A stretch of 64,000 nt of DNA, from positions 39,395,545-39,459,544 of the forward strand of contig NC_054548.1 of assembly GCF_017654505.1 (NCBI RefSeq). Reading direction: 5' to 3'. Origin of the DNA: Polyodon spathula. Taxonomy: Eukaryota > Chordata > Actinopteri > Acipenseriformes > Polyodontidae. The notes under the pieces were generated by a model, which was not told the origin of the DNA, ran no database searches, and worked only from the letters and a program-made list of their open reading frames with translations. This document shows, one piece after another, positions 1 to 15,001 of this stretch; position 1 is the stretch's first letter; each line of letters begins with the position of its first letter. A program made the position numbers and the translations under genes.

Positions 1-459
1 CTTAATGTGAAAGAAAGGGAAAATGAACACATTAATCAGATTCTTTGCATTTAGGGCTGTAGCAACATTGTTATTGGTTTTTAATGTAAAGTACATCTGG
101 ACAACAACTTTTTTGCAGGCAAACAACTGCAAGAATAAAAGTGATCAGCCATGCAGTGCTGTTTACAATAAATAAATAAATAAAATTACTGTTACTAATT
201 TAGCTTTTACTCAACCAATTTGATTTAAAATAAATAAAAGCTTGTACAGTATTGCCAAGACACCAATCTCTCTCTCTCTCTCTCTCTAGTATGATCACTG
301 TCTGGATGTTTCTATGGATCAAGTAACAATAATGCCATACTGTTCCAGGGGGCTTGGTTTCACCAGGAGGTACAGTTTCATGGCTTTAGCTACTAGAATG
401 TGACTGTGGGAGGCATGGTTCTATGTAACAGGTCACTGCAACCTATATGTATTTCTTAC
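1..459. other. Intronic sequence of the HJURP-like gene
   Basis: No exon was recognised here. There is a short TAAA-type run near 170-184 and a CT microsatellite at about 270-288. The stretch lies downstream of the fourth recognised exon of the minus-strand HJURP-like gene, so it is most simply intron. Confidence 0.4.
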
Positions 460-3400
460 CTTTAGCTTTTCTGCGACATGTTTTCCAGAGGCACTCGCAG
501 GCTGACAGAAACCATCCACACTCCCTGCATATTAAAATAATAAATAAGTCACGTGTCTGCTTTTTTTTTTTTTTCTGTAGTAAATCAAAATCAGCAGCTT
601 TACTACCATACAAGTACAGTAACACCTACATGCATGCTTAAACGCTTTAGTGACAACACTGTAAATACAACAATCAGTATGTTTATATGAACGCATTCAG
701 AACACAGTATTGTGGTAGGAGTATTCTAGGTAATCTGTTTACATTCAAGTGGAATTTAATATTCCACTGTTATTCCAGATTTACATGCAGGAATATGAAT
801 ACTGAACACATGTGCAAAGGCTGGTTTAACAGGATTGTATTCCTTCCGATAAACTGTCAATTGCTTCATAATCGTACACTGCAGAAGTATCTATAGCGGA
901 TCAAAGCCATGAAAACTCCAACCAAACGCTCTGAATACGTCATTTATAACCATTAGAGGAGGGGGGGTTCATTTTTATCTCCATTTATTTTTGTATACAT
1001 TCTGTTTGAAGTGCAGCAACCTGGCAGATCCAGACAACACACGTTGTATGTTTGTAGTTAACAGAATTTCAGCCCAACAAATGTTTTTAAACTGTACACT
1101 AAAACCAAACAATGATAAAATACAATATCCAGTGGCTGCTATGAACAAGCTTCACTTAATTAAATTACAGTCTATATCAAAGTCTTAAACTCCACATTTC
1201 TGGGTATGTACTTATGTACCCAATGCATTCTTCCTGTCAACAGTAACACAAACGCTGCTTGCCGTGACATCACAAGTTTTCTAAATCCCTGACTACAGGG
1301 GCAATGCATGCGCAGGAAAGAAAAAGGCAAGTATTTGGAATAGTGTTTACATGCAATATACCACAAGATAGCTCCATAAACCACAAAATCTTTGGTATAC
1401 TCCACATATCTTATTCTGAAAACTTACTCTGAATACTGCTTAGCTTATGGTGAATATGCCAGTTACATGACTAATACTTATTCTGAATGCTGAGTATTCA
1501 CTGCATGCCAGTGTCGTGAATACTTTATCCTACCTTCCTTGGTCTCCCCAGGAGGACAATCCTACCCAAAAAAAAGAAAATACTTAAATTACAGTGAACA
1601 AATATATGGATATTTGGATTACCTTTTTGAAATGTCAAAATAAAAGGAACAGGATGAGGGAACAGCAGGTATTATTAAATTGAATTTGTGTCTGTTCCAC
1701 TAGTACATCACTATAGTGTCACAACCAGGGTTTTCCTGTTACCCAGGCAGCATATTACAGGGCCTACTGAAAATAGTGTGGGTTTGGAACCCAAAATGGC
1801 ACCCAAAAGGAAAGGCTGATATGCATTTAAAAGGAAGGAAATGTACTGGTGTGTTTATGATACTGGTTAACAGCTTGTGTTAACCAGTATCCCACAGCCA
1901 AGCCCACAGACCTGTGCTCCCTTGTCGTGTTAAATAAACAACGGTTTTGTCTATTTTATTTCTCAAGAAACTGCTCAATAAATGGAACTAAATATCCAAA
2001 CCTTGCATTTCTTTTGCTTGTCATGTAACTTCTTTCTCTTCAACTCTTTGCTGTATACTACTTCACCGTCCCAAGGCAGTATACCTATTCATACAAAAAC
2101 AGGGGTTATTCTACTTCAGTTTAAAAGGGTATCATTGGTCTGTACACCACACTGTTTAAACAGACTCAATATTAGGAGTGTAACAGTATGTAAGGTCCAG
2201 TAAGACCAAAAGTAAAAAACTGCCTTACCATCTGGTGTCTGGCAGGTCATAGTTTCCAAGTCAACAATGATTGAATCCTCTTTTATTGCTGAATACTGCC
2301 AAAATACAAACAAATACATCAACACACAGTACGGTATACTTTATTTCCCATGCTACAATTACACAAAAAATACCACCTTGACCTGCAATTCACAGTATCA
2401 TATGTAAATATAAAATTGTAAGCAAGATACTTGTGCACTCAGTGTTCCCTAAATTCTGATACTCAATAACTTTGTTGTCACCATAATGTAATCACATATG
2501 GGCTTGTCTCTGTAGGGCAAAATGCCTCCCCATGCAGTATATATAGCAGGTCTAGCAGATGATATTGAAAGTGTATTAAATTAATTGCTAAGAGGCTAAA
2601 AGTCCAAAAGGTAACAGGAGCTGCAAAAACAATAAAGTATTTCATTTAACACCTTTGCAATAAAGTGAGCTTTTAATTTTCATTTACAGTCTGAAATCGT
2701 AATTGTCTGGCTCTTACAGAGTCCACACTAGTTTACAACATGGCTTTTGGCTGGCAGCGTTTTTTGTTTGTTTTGGTAATTTAATTAGATCAATTAAATG
2801 TGAAAAAAATAATTCATTTAACAAGTAAATGCCCCTATGAGAGTCCAGGAAGGCACAGTCTTCAAACATACAAGTTACACTAACAGGCAACAAGAATACA
2901 AATCTTTAGAACGAGTGCTGTGCCAGTCTTGACAATGCGTCGACGCCAGACATCTTGTAATTTCCACACAGAGGAAAGTATGACAAATACGATGAATGCA
3001 TATTTTACAATTCAGACTATATTTGTCCATTTACGTTAAAAAAAATAGATGCTTTGGTATAGATTGACTATGCTGTTAATAATAGCGATTAGTCTCCAAG
3101 TTATCACGGGGAATTATCTGACTATTCTCATAGAAACTGTAAGGCAGTAGGCTATTTATTAATTCCTTTTCTGTATAGTTTAGCCTTATCTGCAAACTAC
3201 CTTATAAAAATTATACACGCCATTTTGTGGAAGCTTTTTTGCACTATGGTATATAAAAAAATAACCATGCAATTAGTTTGGCATGACTGAGTTACTGACA
3301 ACCAATACTGTTTGTATTGAAGTTCTTTCGCTGGACTACACAATGCATTAAAAAAAAAAACACTGCCGGTTCAGAAAGACACAGCAAACCATGCACAGAT

Positions 3401-3497
3401 ACTATTACCATCTCACCTTTCTACAAATCTGCTCCAGTGACTGCAGATAACGATCTTCGTTTCCACTAATTTCACGGAAAAAGTAATCTAAGTCCAT
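460..3497 (-). CDS. hjurp: HJURP-like CENP-A chaperone, N-terminal exons (partial)
   Basis: Four exons are visible: 3417-3497 (ATG at 3497), 2229-2295, 1534-1561 and 460-524. Each has GT-AG boundaries and the phases agree (0, 1, 0-carry 2, 1). The spliced peptide begins MDLDYFFREISGNEDRYLQ, continues through LEQICRKYSAIKEDSIIVDL, then TMTCQTPDGLSSWG. This matches the pattern of the vertebrate HJURP Scm3 domain: basic helix, KY, ED, VV/II, a TLTY-like strand, TP-x-G, then WG. HJURP escorts the centromeric histone CENP-A and deposits it at centromeres in early G1. The reading frame is open upstream of the chosen ATG as far as another ATG at 3707, so a longer N-terminus is possible. I chose 3497 because the domain starts there. 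The fourth exon (ECGWFLSACECL) is unlike human HJURP and is the weakest part. The rest of the gene lies beyond the left edge. Confidence 0.55.
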
Positions 3498-4440
3498 GTT
3501 TATATTATAAGATTCAGACAATAAAACAAAAACAGGGCATATTACTCCACAGCGCTGCTGAAACAATGTCGGGTTTTTTCCACTCCTCGGATTCAAAAAT
3601 AAATCCCGGAATAAAGAAGCAGCATGATTGGACAGCGCATGATCGCGCGTTAGTTCTTCTGTCACATGGTTCATTAGTTTAGCAGCTGACAGTACACTGG
3701 CTTGCAAGTAGTTTTTTTTTTTGCGGATTTGCGCACAGATGGCAAATATTGTTTACAAAAACATGCTGATTTCTGAAAACCAGTGTGCAGATCTGCCCCC
3801 AGTCGTCACGTGTGTGCAACTTCGTCATAAGGGCGTTGGAGTCTGATCATAACAGAGAATTAGTAAACGATGAAGTAAGTAAACAAAGAATATAAACCCA
3901 GTAACAATTCCCCTTTGAAACTGAGCATTTTAGTGATATTATTTCATTGATAACAATGTAAAACAATGTAATTAAAACCGAACACAAGCCAGTGGCGTTA
4001 AATTTAGTTTTCCCGATTTATAAAATCTTAACGACTGGTTGCAAAAAAATGTTATAACCTGTTTAGCAGGTAATTTTCTCTTAAATACGATTTAATTAGA
4101 GTAATTAAACTTCACTCGCTTTTTGTGTAAGGTTTGAATTAACAAGGGTTTGTATTTTCTTTACATGGTTCAACATCCCTGTCAACGTTTTCAAAATAAG
4201 GGAGCTTTTGTAAACTGAAATTTTTAGTGGCCTGAATTACAGTGAATACCTACAAGCATATACTATTTCACCTTATTGGTAGAATGATATTGTGATATCA
4301 GCGCAGAAAAACAACCATGATATGCTTTACAATGGGATTCTCTCTTGGCCCCTGTGATTCGTATTGTACTGTAGTTGTAGATGGCTGATTTGGCAGCAAC
4401 CAATACTTTGTACGAGAGCAAATCATATACACATTTGGCG
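3498..4440. promoter_or_regulatory. Putative 5' flank of the HJURP-like gene
   Basis: This stretch lies directly upstream of the first HJURP-like exon. It contains local CpG-containing sequence (for example GATCGCGCGTTAG near 3640-3655). It holds no recognisable coding exon on either strand apart from the in-frame upstream extension to 3707. I infer promoter or 5' UTR from position only; no start site could be identified. Confidence 0.3.
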
Positions 4441-4451
4441 TTGTTACTTTC

Positions 4452-4863
4452 ATCCCAGTCAGAGCCCCGACCTAAATCCAGTCGAACATTTGTGGCATGA
4501 CTTGAAGATTGCTGTCCATCAACGATCCCCAAGGAACTTGACTTCAAACAGTTTTCTAAAGAAGAATGGTAAAATATTGCCAAATCTAGATGTGCAAAGT
4601 TGGTAGAGACCTATCCCAACAGACTCACAGCTGTAATTGCTGCCAAAAAAAGGTGCTTCCGCCAATTATTAATTAACTCGGGGGTGGAAACTTATCCAAA
4701 TATGATCTTTCAGTTTTCTATTTTTATTATATTTTTTTTTTTCTCAATAAAAACTTTTTTCCCCTTAACAGTGTGGAGTATGGTGTGTAGCTAAGTGGGG
4801 GGAAAAAATCTGCATTTAAATGCATGAAACTCTGAGGCACTGACAACAAAATGTGAAAAAAGT
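4452..4863 (+). mobile_element. Tc1/mariner-like 3' fragment (plus orientation)
   Basis: The plus strand encodes the end of a Tc1-like transposase: [17 protein letters not shown], with the third catalytic acidic residue in the NPVEHLW block, then [12 protein letters not shown] noncoding tail typical of these elements follows (GTAATTGCTGCC-type box, then the GAAACTCTGAGGCACTGAC block near 4826-4845). Everything upstream of the last catalytic block is missing. The tail stops abruptly at about 4863, where a second, oppositely oriented Tc1 copy begins. Confidence 0.75.
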
Positions 4864-7437
<2,574 letters not shown>

Positions 7438-8160
7438 TTTATATATATATAAACTTGGTAATTTAATTCACGGATTGCCCAGTCAAAGTCTGAAATGAAT
7501 CATAAAGATCTTTCATTCCGGGTTTTGCCCGGGCAGATCTAGGAGTATTCATAATTGCCCGGTCAAAATCCAATATTAATTTGGATTCGGGGTTTTCAGG
7601 GGACAGAGGCAGCAGCTATGATTAAAGAGCTTGTTTGACCTGCCAACTTGCATTGTGTCATTCACCCACTCATTCATAAAAACTACACAGTGGGGTGAAA
7701 ATATATACTGACAGGGTCAGATGAAAGTTTTCCGCCCTTAAGATATAGATAAAAAAAATTGTTTGAGTCTCTCACCTCAATCACATCACTCACATCGCTC
7801 ATGTCCAGCATAGAACCAGCTTTAGTAAACAGAACGCATTAGAAACTTGTATACAGTAGATGAAAATGTCCCAGAACAATGAAAGATGAAAAAGTAGATG
7901 AAAATGTCTACAACGACTACTGTAAATAAAATACAACTGTTCAACCTGTTTTTACAAGTAAACAAGACATTTCTAAATGGCAGTTTTTAAGTGGATCTTA
8001 ATAATATATGCTATTTTTCAATTTGTTTCTCCTAAATGTGCTGTGGTAAGCATGTTGTAAAGCAAAGACTGTGATTAGATAGTTTTGTTACTTAAATAGA
8101 TGAACAGATGTTGATGCTGGCTTTGTTTTATTAACACATTTAATATAATAGCAACCAAAT
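7438..8160. other. Intergenic with a short repeated motif
   Basis: No gene was seen. A motif of the form ATTGCCCRGTCAAA occurs near 7484 and again near 7552, with GGGTTTTGCCCGGGCA between them. This suggests the edge of an unrecognised repeat. The remainder is AT-rich and featureless. Confidence 0.3.
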
Positions 8161-8169
8161 GCATGGCTT

Positions 8170-8990
8170 CCATCATATACAGGGGTGTGACGAGGAGAGA
8201 AGGAATTTGAGCTGCAGGTCTACTTCCAAACCAGGAAGGGCGTTAAGTAAAGAAGTGGTGGTACGCTTTCACAGGGATGGGCCAGCTTGATGGTAGGACA
8301 GAAACGGAAATCAGCCATCTTGGAGAAAGGGCGTACTTGCAAGACTGCTAAACAAATCTGTTGTGATCAGCTGTGGGGCATGCAACGATTGGATAGAGCG
8401 TGGCATCGTGCTGATCACAGGGCGGAGTTTGGCAGTACAAAGGAGACACAGCTACGTGAGTACGGCCCCTTCCGTTGAAAATACTGACGCGCTGGAACGC
8501 TTTTTGTTTGTTTGTTATTGTTTGCAGATGAGTAGAAGCTAGGGAGGTGCAGCCACAGAGCTAGCACAAACCCCAGAGCACCACTACCTTTCGTGGAGCA
8601 CTTTTCCATGCACGGATGGATTAAAAAAGGATTGTTATTATCTGTTGAACCTTTTTGTTGGGGACTGTAAACCTGCCGTTTTACCCCCACACCATTGCTG
8701 GTATAGGGGGTGATTGAAAATAAATTGACCTTTTTGTGTTTGAAATTTCAGTTGTTACTTGGACAATTACTTCTTTCCAGGAATGGAAGGAGGGGGACTG
8801 CTAAGGTGGGTTGGATCGAGTGGTGCTAAAGGTCGTCCCAGGTAGGGGGCCAGCCAATTCCGGTGCAGCACCACCTTGTGTCCTCTGGAACTCAGCTGTA
8901 CGTGGTAGGCCATGTCCCTGATCCTCTCCAGGACCTGGCAAGGCCTGAGCTAGTGTCTGTCCAATTTGGAGCAACGGCGTACTGAAGTTC
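8170..8990 (-). mobile_element. Ty3/Gypsy-type retroelement remnant
   Basis: On the minus strand, 8990-8820 translates as a typical end of a Gypsy integrase/pol polyprotein: CQVLERIRDMAYHVQL, then SSRGHKVVLHRNWLAPYLG. This is the chromodomain/GPY-like region seen in many Gypsy pol C-termini. The 8170-8760 part is relatively GC-rich and unlike its surroundings. It could be the adjoining 3' LTR, but I could not fix its ends. No intact gag, protease or RT is present. Confidence 0.5.
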
Positions 8991-9270
8991 CATTCGTAGT
9001 GCTTCAATTGACTGCTTCCATTAGTTTTGTATATGTTTTACATACTGTAAATACTTCCTATAGCATAAGAGTTATATGTGTGTATATATGAAATGTTACA
9101 TAGGTTTGTAGGTGTAAAAGCTAACTATACAGCATATACATATATTTATTGCACAATTATTTTTTAGCAAAATATGATAAAATCATCAAGTACAGTATAT
9201 TGTATTTTTCTCTTACAATAACAACAGCTTAAGTTAGGTATTGCCTTGGTCTGATAGGTTACCTGTTTAA

Positions 9271-9719
9271 AGGGTACATAAGGACCTTTTTATTTTATTG
9301 TATTTCATCTTCCCATGTGTTGCTACAACTGTTTCCATAAGGTGTGTGTATTGTTTTATTTTTTTGTTTGTTTTTTTTTTACATTTTGACCACTTTTTTA
9401 AATTGCATTCCCTGCATCAAGACGTCTTCACATTTTCCTGCATGGACCTCTCAGAACTACATTTCCCTTCACCCTCCTGCGCACTGGTAAATCCATCGTT
9501 ACTATGTGAGCAGGAGGATGATGGGAAATGTAGTTTTGAGAAGTCCATGTGGGTACATGTGAGGTTATCTTGAGGCAGGGAATGCAACTTAAAAGTTTAA
9601 AAAAGTGGTCAAAAAGAAAAAAAAAAAAAATTTAAGCAATACACACACCTTACGTAAACAGTTGTAGCAACACATGGAAACACGTAGCACAATAAAATTA
9701 ATAGGTCCTTATGTACCCT
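9271..9719. mobile_element. Fold-back MITE in a TTAA site
   Basis: This 449-bp insertion starts AGGGTACATAAGG and ends CCTTATGTACCCT. It is flanked on both sides by TTAA (9267-9270 and 9720-9723). The inverted arms extend almost to the centre (CTACATTTCCC near 9460 pairs with GGGAAATGTAG near 9525), so the whole element is a large hairpin. The equivalent place in duplication unit B reads CCTGTTTAAGTCA without it. A TTAA target is typical of piggyBac-type elements. No transposase is encoded. Confidence 0.85.
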
Positions 9720-10881
9720 TTAAGTCAAATAATGGCGAATACAATGAGGAGATTTGGTTTGGAAAAAGCAGGGTATCTTTTCTATGATGGGGATCTTGAC
9801 TAATGCTGTTTAGGCATGCAGTAAGAAAATAATTTTGACACCTAACAAGAATTCTGTATTTTTTAAACATTGATCTTTGTACTGTGACCAGCACAGTTCA
9901 ATAATTACTATTGCATGTAAGGAGCTTTTTATATATAAACAACTTCTGTTGAAATGTTTTGCTGCGGTAGTTTCACAGAATTGCCACCATCACATTGCAC
10001 CTTTCTACTTCTGCATCTGTGTCTTCTTGACCATGTAAGCCATGCAACTCTTTGGAGATCAGTCAGTCATTTTTGAAACAATTTGTTTATTTGTATTAGT
10101 TCATGCAGCCACTTAAACATAAAATGAAAAATCTCAGCCAGACTTGCTTGAAGTAAACCTAGGGGCCTTGCATGGATTTCCTCCTTGCTAGTTCCTTAAG
10201 TATGAGGTTCCAGGCAGGCAAGGATGTTTTTTAGCCAGTGTTTCAGTCATTTACTAATAATAATATAGTAATAAGCCACTGCATGTCACTTTCTAATGCT
10301 GTCAGTTAGTGAGGCAAATTATTTTCATGCATTATTTTTCGCTAGTAAGTTAATTACATTGGATTTGCACACTTTTAAAAGCTAAAACAGATGTAAGCTA
10401 GCACTCCTGAATAATACTCCATTTTGGACTGTGGACAGGGAATTAAATAAGATGCAGTGTCAAAGTGATGCGTGTTTTCACATTATGGAAGTAGGAATAC
10501 ATAGAAACTTGCAAATATAATCCTAAAAACATAAAAGATTACTGTGACAAATAATATGACCCAAGGTTAACATTTATATTTGTAAATGACCACCAGTTAT
10601 TAGCCTGCATTAGAAACCACTGGCAACCTGTTTAATAATGTGTTTTATTCCAGACACCACACCAGTTATCATGTGGCATCAGAGTACTACAGAATATTCC
10701 CATGTTCTAGTTCTCTCTTCAGCAGCTTTCCTGCATATTTATTTAGTCATAATCAATATAGGAAAACAGTGCAAACTTTCTTTCCCTAAAGTGCCTAACA
10801 ATCCCCAAATCCCAAACAAAGTAATGGAGCTTTCCTAGTTCTTCAGCCCAGTCCTGTAACCTGGTCTGCAAAGAGTTTTTA

Positions 10882-13800
10882 TTAAACACTGTTCCTTCTG
10901 CCGTTTTTGATGACTTTCAGGACATTTGAGAGGTCTAGGGTCTTTTTGATTATGTCCATGATCACCTGGTGTTGTTGCGCTCCACTGGTGAACTCTTCTA
11001 ATGTCAATTCACCTGAGGAAATGAACAGATATTATAAATCACATATCGGAAATCAACATATCACAATTAAGGATTTGTCAACAAGCTTACATGTGTTTAG
11101 ATGCCATCCCATGCATAGAACATACAGCATTATAAAGTTAAAACATTTTATATTTAATAGTAGTTGATAAGAACAATCAACAATGTTATGATTTGTAATA
11201 AGTCAGTGTGTTGTGTGTAAGGTGTCTCTTACTGTAATGGAAATCATTTCTCACAATTTAGGACTTTGATGTCTTAATAGCAGACGTAAGTATAGTTGAG
11301 AATTGAAAGGTCACAGAGTCACTTTATAACTTCTATTAGTGTGACCTTTAAATTGACTGTAGTCTGATTTACAATAAAATGTAGATTTTACTATCCAAGA
11401 TCCTCGACACTGAAGGTTTTCAGTTTGTGTTTCCAAGCCTCTGTTTCACACTGACTTCTGAATTGAGCTGTAGGAAGAATAACCAAGGTGCTTCAGTACT
11501 GTATATTCAAGTTGCTTTTGCAGAGTATGAAGATGCTGCTTGTTAAGACAGGTGAGATTTATTTGCACTTATGTGTAAATGAAAAGTACAAAAAAGAATG
11601 AAGTGATATTGCAAAAATATAACTAAACGTTAATAATACAAAGAGAGTAATATTCCTGCATAGGATACTGAGTCAGTGTTTATAGCATTATTAATGTTAC
11701 AACTGCTTCTTACCATCTCCATTTTTGTCTATTGTATCAAACACCAAGGCTGTGATCTCTTCTGGCAACATGTCAGTGTGCCGATTGATAGCTTGTACTG
11801 CCTAAAACAAAAATCATAGTATGCTAGAACCCCATTAGGAAATGTGACTGTAACATCACTTAGAAAAAAAGCATATCAAAATGTGAGTAGTTTTGCAGTC
11901 ATTTATAGTTGTTCCATGCTTTTCTATGCATTTACTATAGTTACCATGTTTTATTTTTTTTTAATATGCTTTACCATACTACTCTGCAATGCTTATCTAT
12001 GCTCTGCCATGCTTTCATGTTCCTTTATTACACTTTGCTATGCTTTTACTGTGGGATACTGGAAAAAAATTTAAAAAAAAAAACAAACAAACACTGGATT
12101 TACTTGCTTTCTTTAAAATTGTATGACCCAGTCATTTTCAAAAAATGGGAAGGTAGTTTATAATACACCATGCAGAAAGACTGCTAACAGAGTGTAGAAC
12201 AGGTCTGAAAGCACCATTTACTTTATATTTCACTTGTATCTGAGCATCAAATGCTGTGTCAAATAGGTGGGTTCCATTGGCAGAGCAGAAAGACGCTATT
12301 CTAGGATGATTCCAGAATATTACTCGCACACAATTTGTCTTATGTGCTGTTCCCCATGTTTCATGGTATGTCAACAATGTTTTGCAGTCTTGAATATTAA
12401 AAAATAAATAGAGTCCTGTGTCCCTGAGTGGCTAACCTGGTAAAGGTACAGGTACATGTTGTGCAGGTTGAGACACACCGGCTGGGGAGCACAACTTCGC
12501 GTTATCATCATGCTACAGTGGACCAAACTGGCCGGGCAGTCTTCTCTGGGGATTCCACTGGTAGGGTAACATTGGCTCAGTCTCTCCTGTGGGTTCATCA
12601 CCGTGCTACAGTGACCCCTACAGGCCAGGCATCTGGTGAAGTCAAAGCATTGTCCTTCAGGGGCCGGTAGCCGGCTGAAATCTGCTTTTGGGTGTAAAGA
12701 GGCTTGGTGGTGGGTTCAGAGGATTCCTACTGACGTTCAGTTCTCCTGAGCTGTTGTGGGGTTCACTATAGTGAGGGACATAATTGTGCATTCTAAAATG
12801 TGGAGAAGACGTTGAGTTTGACATGGTGTTATTGAAAATCAATATTTAGCAACTTACCTTAAATATGCTAAGCAATTCTTCTCTGTCAATCCTTCCGTTT
12901 CCATCAGCATCATATAATTTGAAATACCACTTCAGCTTCTGGTCAATTTTTCCTTTTAAAATCAAGCTTAGTGCAGCAACGTATTCCATAAAATCTATGT
13001 ATCCATCCTAAAACAAAAAGATATAATATTATTTATTTTATTTTTTAATGGAGCAAGATATAAACTCAGATTAGCACAGTGTCTTTCTCATACAGATAGC
13101 AGAGAAAAAGTAATTTGTGGCTGTGTTCCCCTTCTCTTCCTATTTTAAATGAATTGCAGGTGTGGCCTATTAAAGTCATCAATTACATTAGACTAATTTG
13201 CCTATTGACAATTTTCCACAATTCAGTTACAGTAATTTGATTTCATATTCACAGCAAATCAAAACAACAGAAGTAATGGGGTGTTATAATAAATGTGCAC
13301 AGTACTGTACTTTGGAGAATGTGGTATATTGTACAATCACACATCATAAGTATTGTTAATTTATGTACACCTAAAATGTTTATTTCTAGTGTTAAAGCAG
13401 TATTTTATCACCATTCCCTGATAGAAAAGTTTGAGGAATGCCACTTGGATACCATAATAATTGTAATCTATTATCCCAATTAGATCAGAAGCAATAACAC
13501 ATTACACTATTAAACAAATGGCAACAGAATGAATTTGGAAGAAATATTACAGTGGTATTCATACAGCAGCATGCACCATGGCACAGTATTGCAACAGAAT
13601 ACCAATGCATATTGTTGTATTTACCATTACTGTGTCAATGTACTGTGTTCTGTAAAAGTCTAGGGCAGGGGTTCTCAAACTCTGGAAACTCAAAAGCTGG
13701 AAACAAGTAAAAAAAAGGTCTAATTAAGCAAACAATCAGTTCAATTAAGGGTCTAGTTAAGTAATTGAGAGCTCGGTTGGCATGAAAACCAGCAGCCTCA

Positions 13801-14156
13801 GGGGGTCCCCAGGACTGAGTTTGAGAAGCCCTGGTCTAGGGGACTGTTCTATCAATGGCTCATGCTTTACCATTACAGCTGCCCTTGTGCTTTTGTATTA
13901 TCCCATACTACAAAAACATTGGAAAACATTGGTAAGAAAAATGGTGCAACAACTTTCTAACCTTATTCATGTCAAACGTTGCAAATACTTGTTCAATATA
14001 TCCATTTGCTTCTTCATTCATTCCCTGAAGACCGAGGATTGCTTTAAGTTCATACACAGTTATAAGACCAGATGGAGAGTCACGCATAAACTTATTGTAC
14101 CAATAGTGGATATCCACGGCCATCATATCTTCCATTGTAGAATTATCAGCACCCAT
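10882..14156 (-). CDS. Guanylate cyclase-activating protein (GCAP), copy A
   Basis: The coding exons are 13962-14156, 12858-13007, 11714-11801 and 10882-11012, with GT-AG splice sites and phases 0, 0, 1. Together they encode 187 residues from MGADNST to NSV-stop. The protein is a neuronal calcium sensor that would activate or inhibit retinal membrane guanylate cyclase according to calcium. Met-Gly at the start is the N-myristoylation context. EF1 is degenerate (DSPSG), as is usual in GCAPs. EF2 is [12 protein letters not shown] across the first splice junction, EF3 is [12 protein letters not shown], and EF4 is DKNGDGELTLEE; all three keep their ligand positions. [17 protein letters not shown] and the absence of Cys before PSG look closest to GCAP3 (GUCA1C), but a fish-specific GCAP paralogue is possible. 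It forms a tandem pair with copy B, 6 kb away on the same strand. Intronic insertions have not disturbed the exons. Confidence 0.93.
11890..12060. repeat. Degenerate ATGCTTT-type tandem repeat
   Basis: A loosely periodic run of ATGCTTTNCTATGC/ACCATGCTTT-like units spans this part of GCAP copy A intron 2 (between its second and third exons). It is absent from the corresponding intron of copy B. Confidence 0.5.
12413..12670 (+). mobile_element. tRNA-derived SINE, degenerate
   Basis: The head TCCCTGAGTGGCTAACCTGG followed by TAAAGGTAC resembles the A-box head of the better-preserved SINE at 14619. Shared body blocks include AACTGGCC and GGTAGGG. It lies within the intron between the second and third GCAP copy A exons and is not seen in copy B. 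Confidence 0.45.
13666..13833. mobile_element. hAT-type MITE with 8-bp target duplication
   Basis: This 168-bp insertion has terminal inverted repeats CAGGGGTTCTCAAACTC and GAGTTTGAGAAGCCCTG. It is flanked by a perfect 8-bp direct repeat GTCTAGGG (13658-13665 and 13834-13841). Unit B has the empty site GTCCAGGGGAC near 23782. An 8-bp duplication and CAG ends are typical of hAT elements. It lies in GCAP copy A intron 1. A related partial copy lies near 52460-52585. Confidence 0.9.
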
Positions 14157-14419
14157 TGCTCACTTAGCTTCCTGACAACTTCTTGCTGAAGAATCAGATG
14201 TGGACCGCTTCCTCCTGAGAGCTGCTCTGGACCCTAGACTAAAACTGAACAACTGGTACAGATTGTTAAACTTCTTACGGCTATATACAGCATGAGGTTA
14301 AATAAAAATAGCTTTTTAATGAGATAACGAGCTGTAGAGATTATCAAAGGAAAGGTCTTGACATCTAACTGAAACAGAACACTTACGCAACTTTTTTTAG
14401 AGGTTTATCAAGTTGAAAT

Positions 14420-14600
14420 AAGGTAATATGTTTTGTTTAGAATTCACACCCTAGCCTTGTATTTAATGTATTATGCCTGTATTTGTATTGTTTTATTTAC
14501 TGTTTGTATGTAATGTACTATGTTCCACTGTATTTAATGTATTATGCATTGATCATTGCTATCTTGTAAAGCGGTTTGTGATGGTTCTCCATTGAATATA
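14420..14600 (+). mobile_element. SINE/LINE 3'-tail fragment
   Basis: The block ends in TTGTAAAGCGGTTTGTGATG and then a TTCTCCATTGAA-like sequence. This resembles the conserved tail of the SINE at 59576-59830 (CTGTAAAGCATTTTATGATG). It is absent from unit B at the equivalent position. Confidence 0.4.
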
Positions 14601-14618
14601 GTTACAATATCTATTTTG

Positions 14619-15001
14619 GGGGGCTCCCAAGTGGCGCATCCTGTAAAGGAACTCCACATAGAGTGCAGGATGTGCCCTATAGCCTGGAGATCACAGGTTC
14701 AAATCCAGGCTATGTCACTAACAACTTTGACCAGGGGTTCCTAGGGAGTGGCACACAACTGGCCATGCACCACCTGGGTAGGAAGGGCTTAGGTCAGCAG
14801 GGGAATCCATGGTTCGCCACACCTATGGTTCTGCAGTGGAGCTATCAGATCTGTGTTGTCCTCCAGCACTATAGTGTTCCAGCCTCTGTTTCCCAAGTTG
14901 TCAGGGGGTTGCAGTGGTGAACTGGGATACAAATAATAATTGGGCATTCCAAATTGGAGAGAAAACATTGGCAACAACCACATTTTTAAAAGAAAAAAAA
15001 A
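14619..15001 (+). mobile_element. tRNA-derived SINE with target duplication
   Basis: The element begins GGGGGCTCCCAAGTGGCGCA. It contains an A-box-like segment (AGTGGCGCATCCTGTAAAGG) and a B-box-like GGTTCAAATCC, and ends in an A-rich tail. The flanks are a perfect CTATTTTG repeat (14611-14618 and 15002-15009). Unit B shows the unoccupied site TATCTATTTTGCATTG, so this is a clean retroposition event after the duplication or lost from the other copy. Confidence 0.88.
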
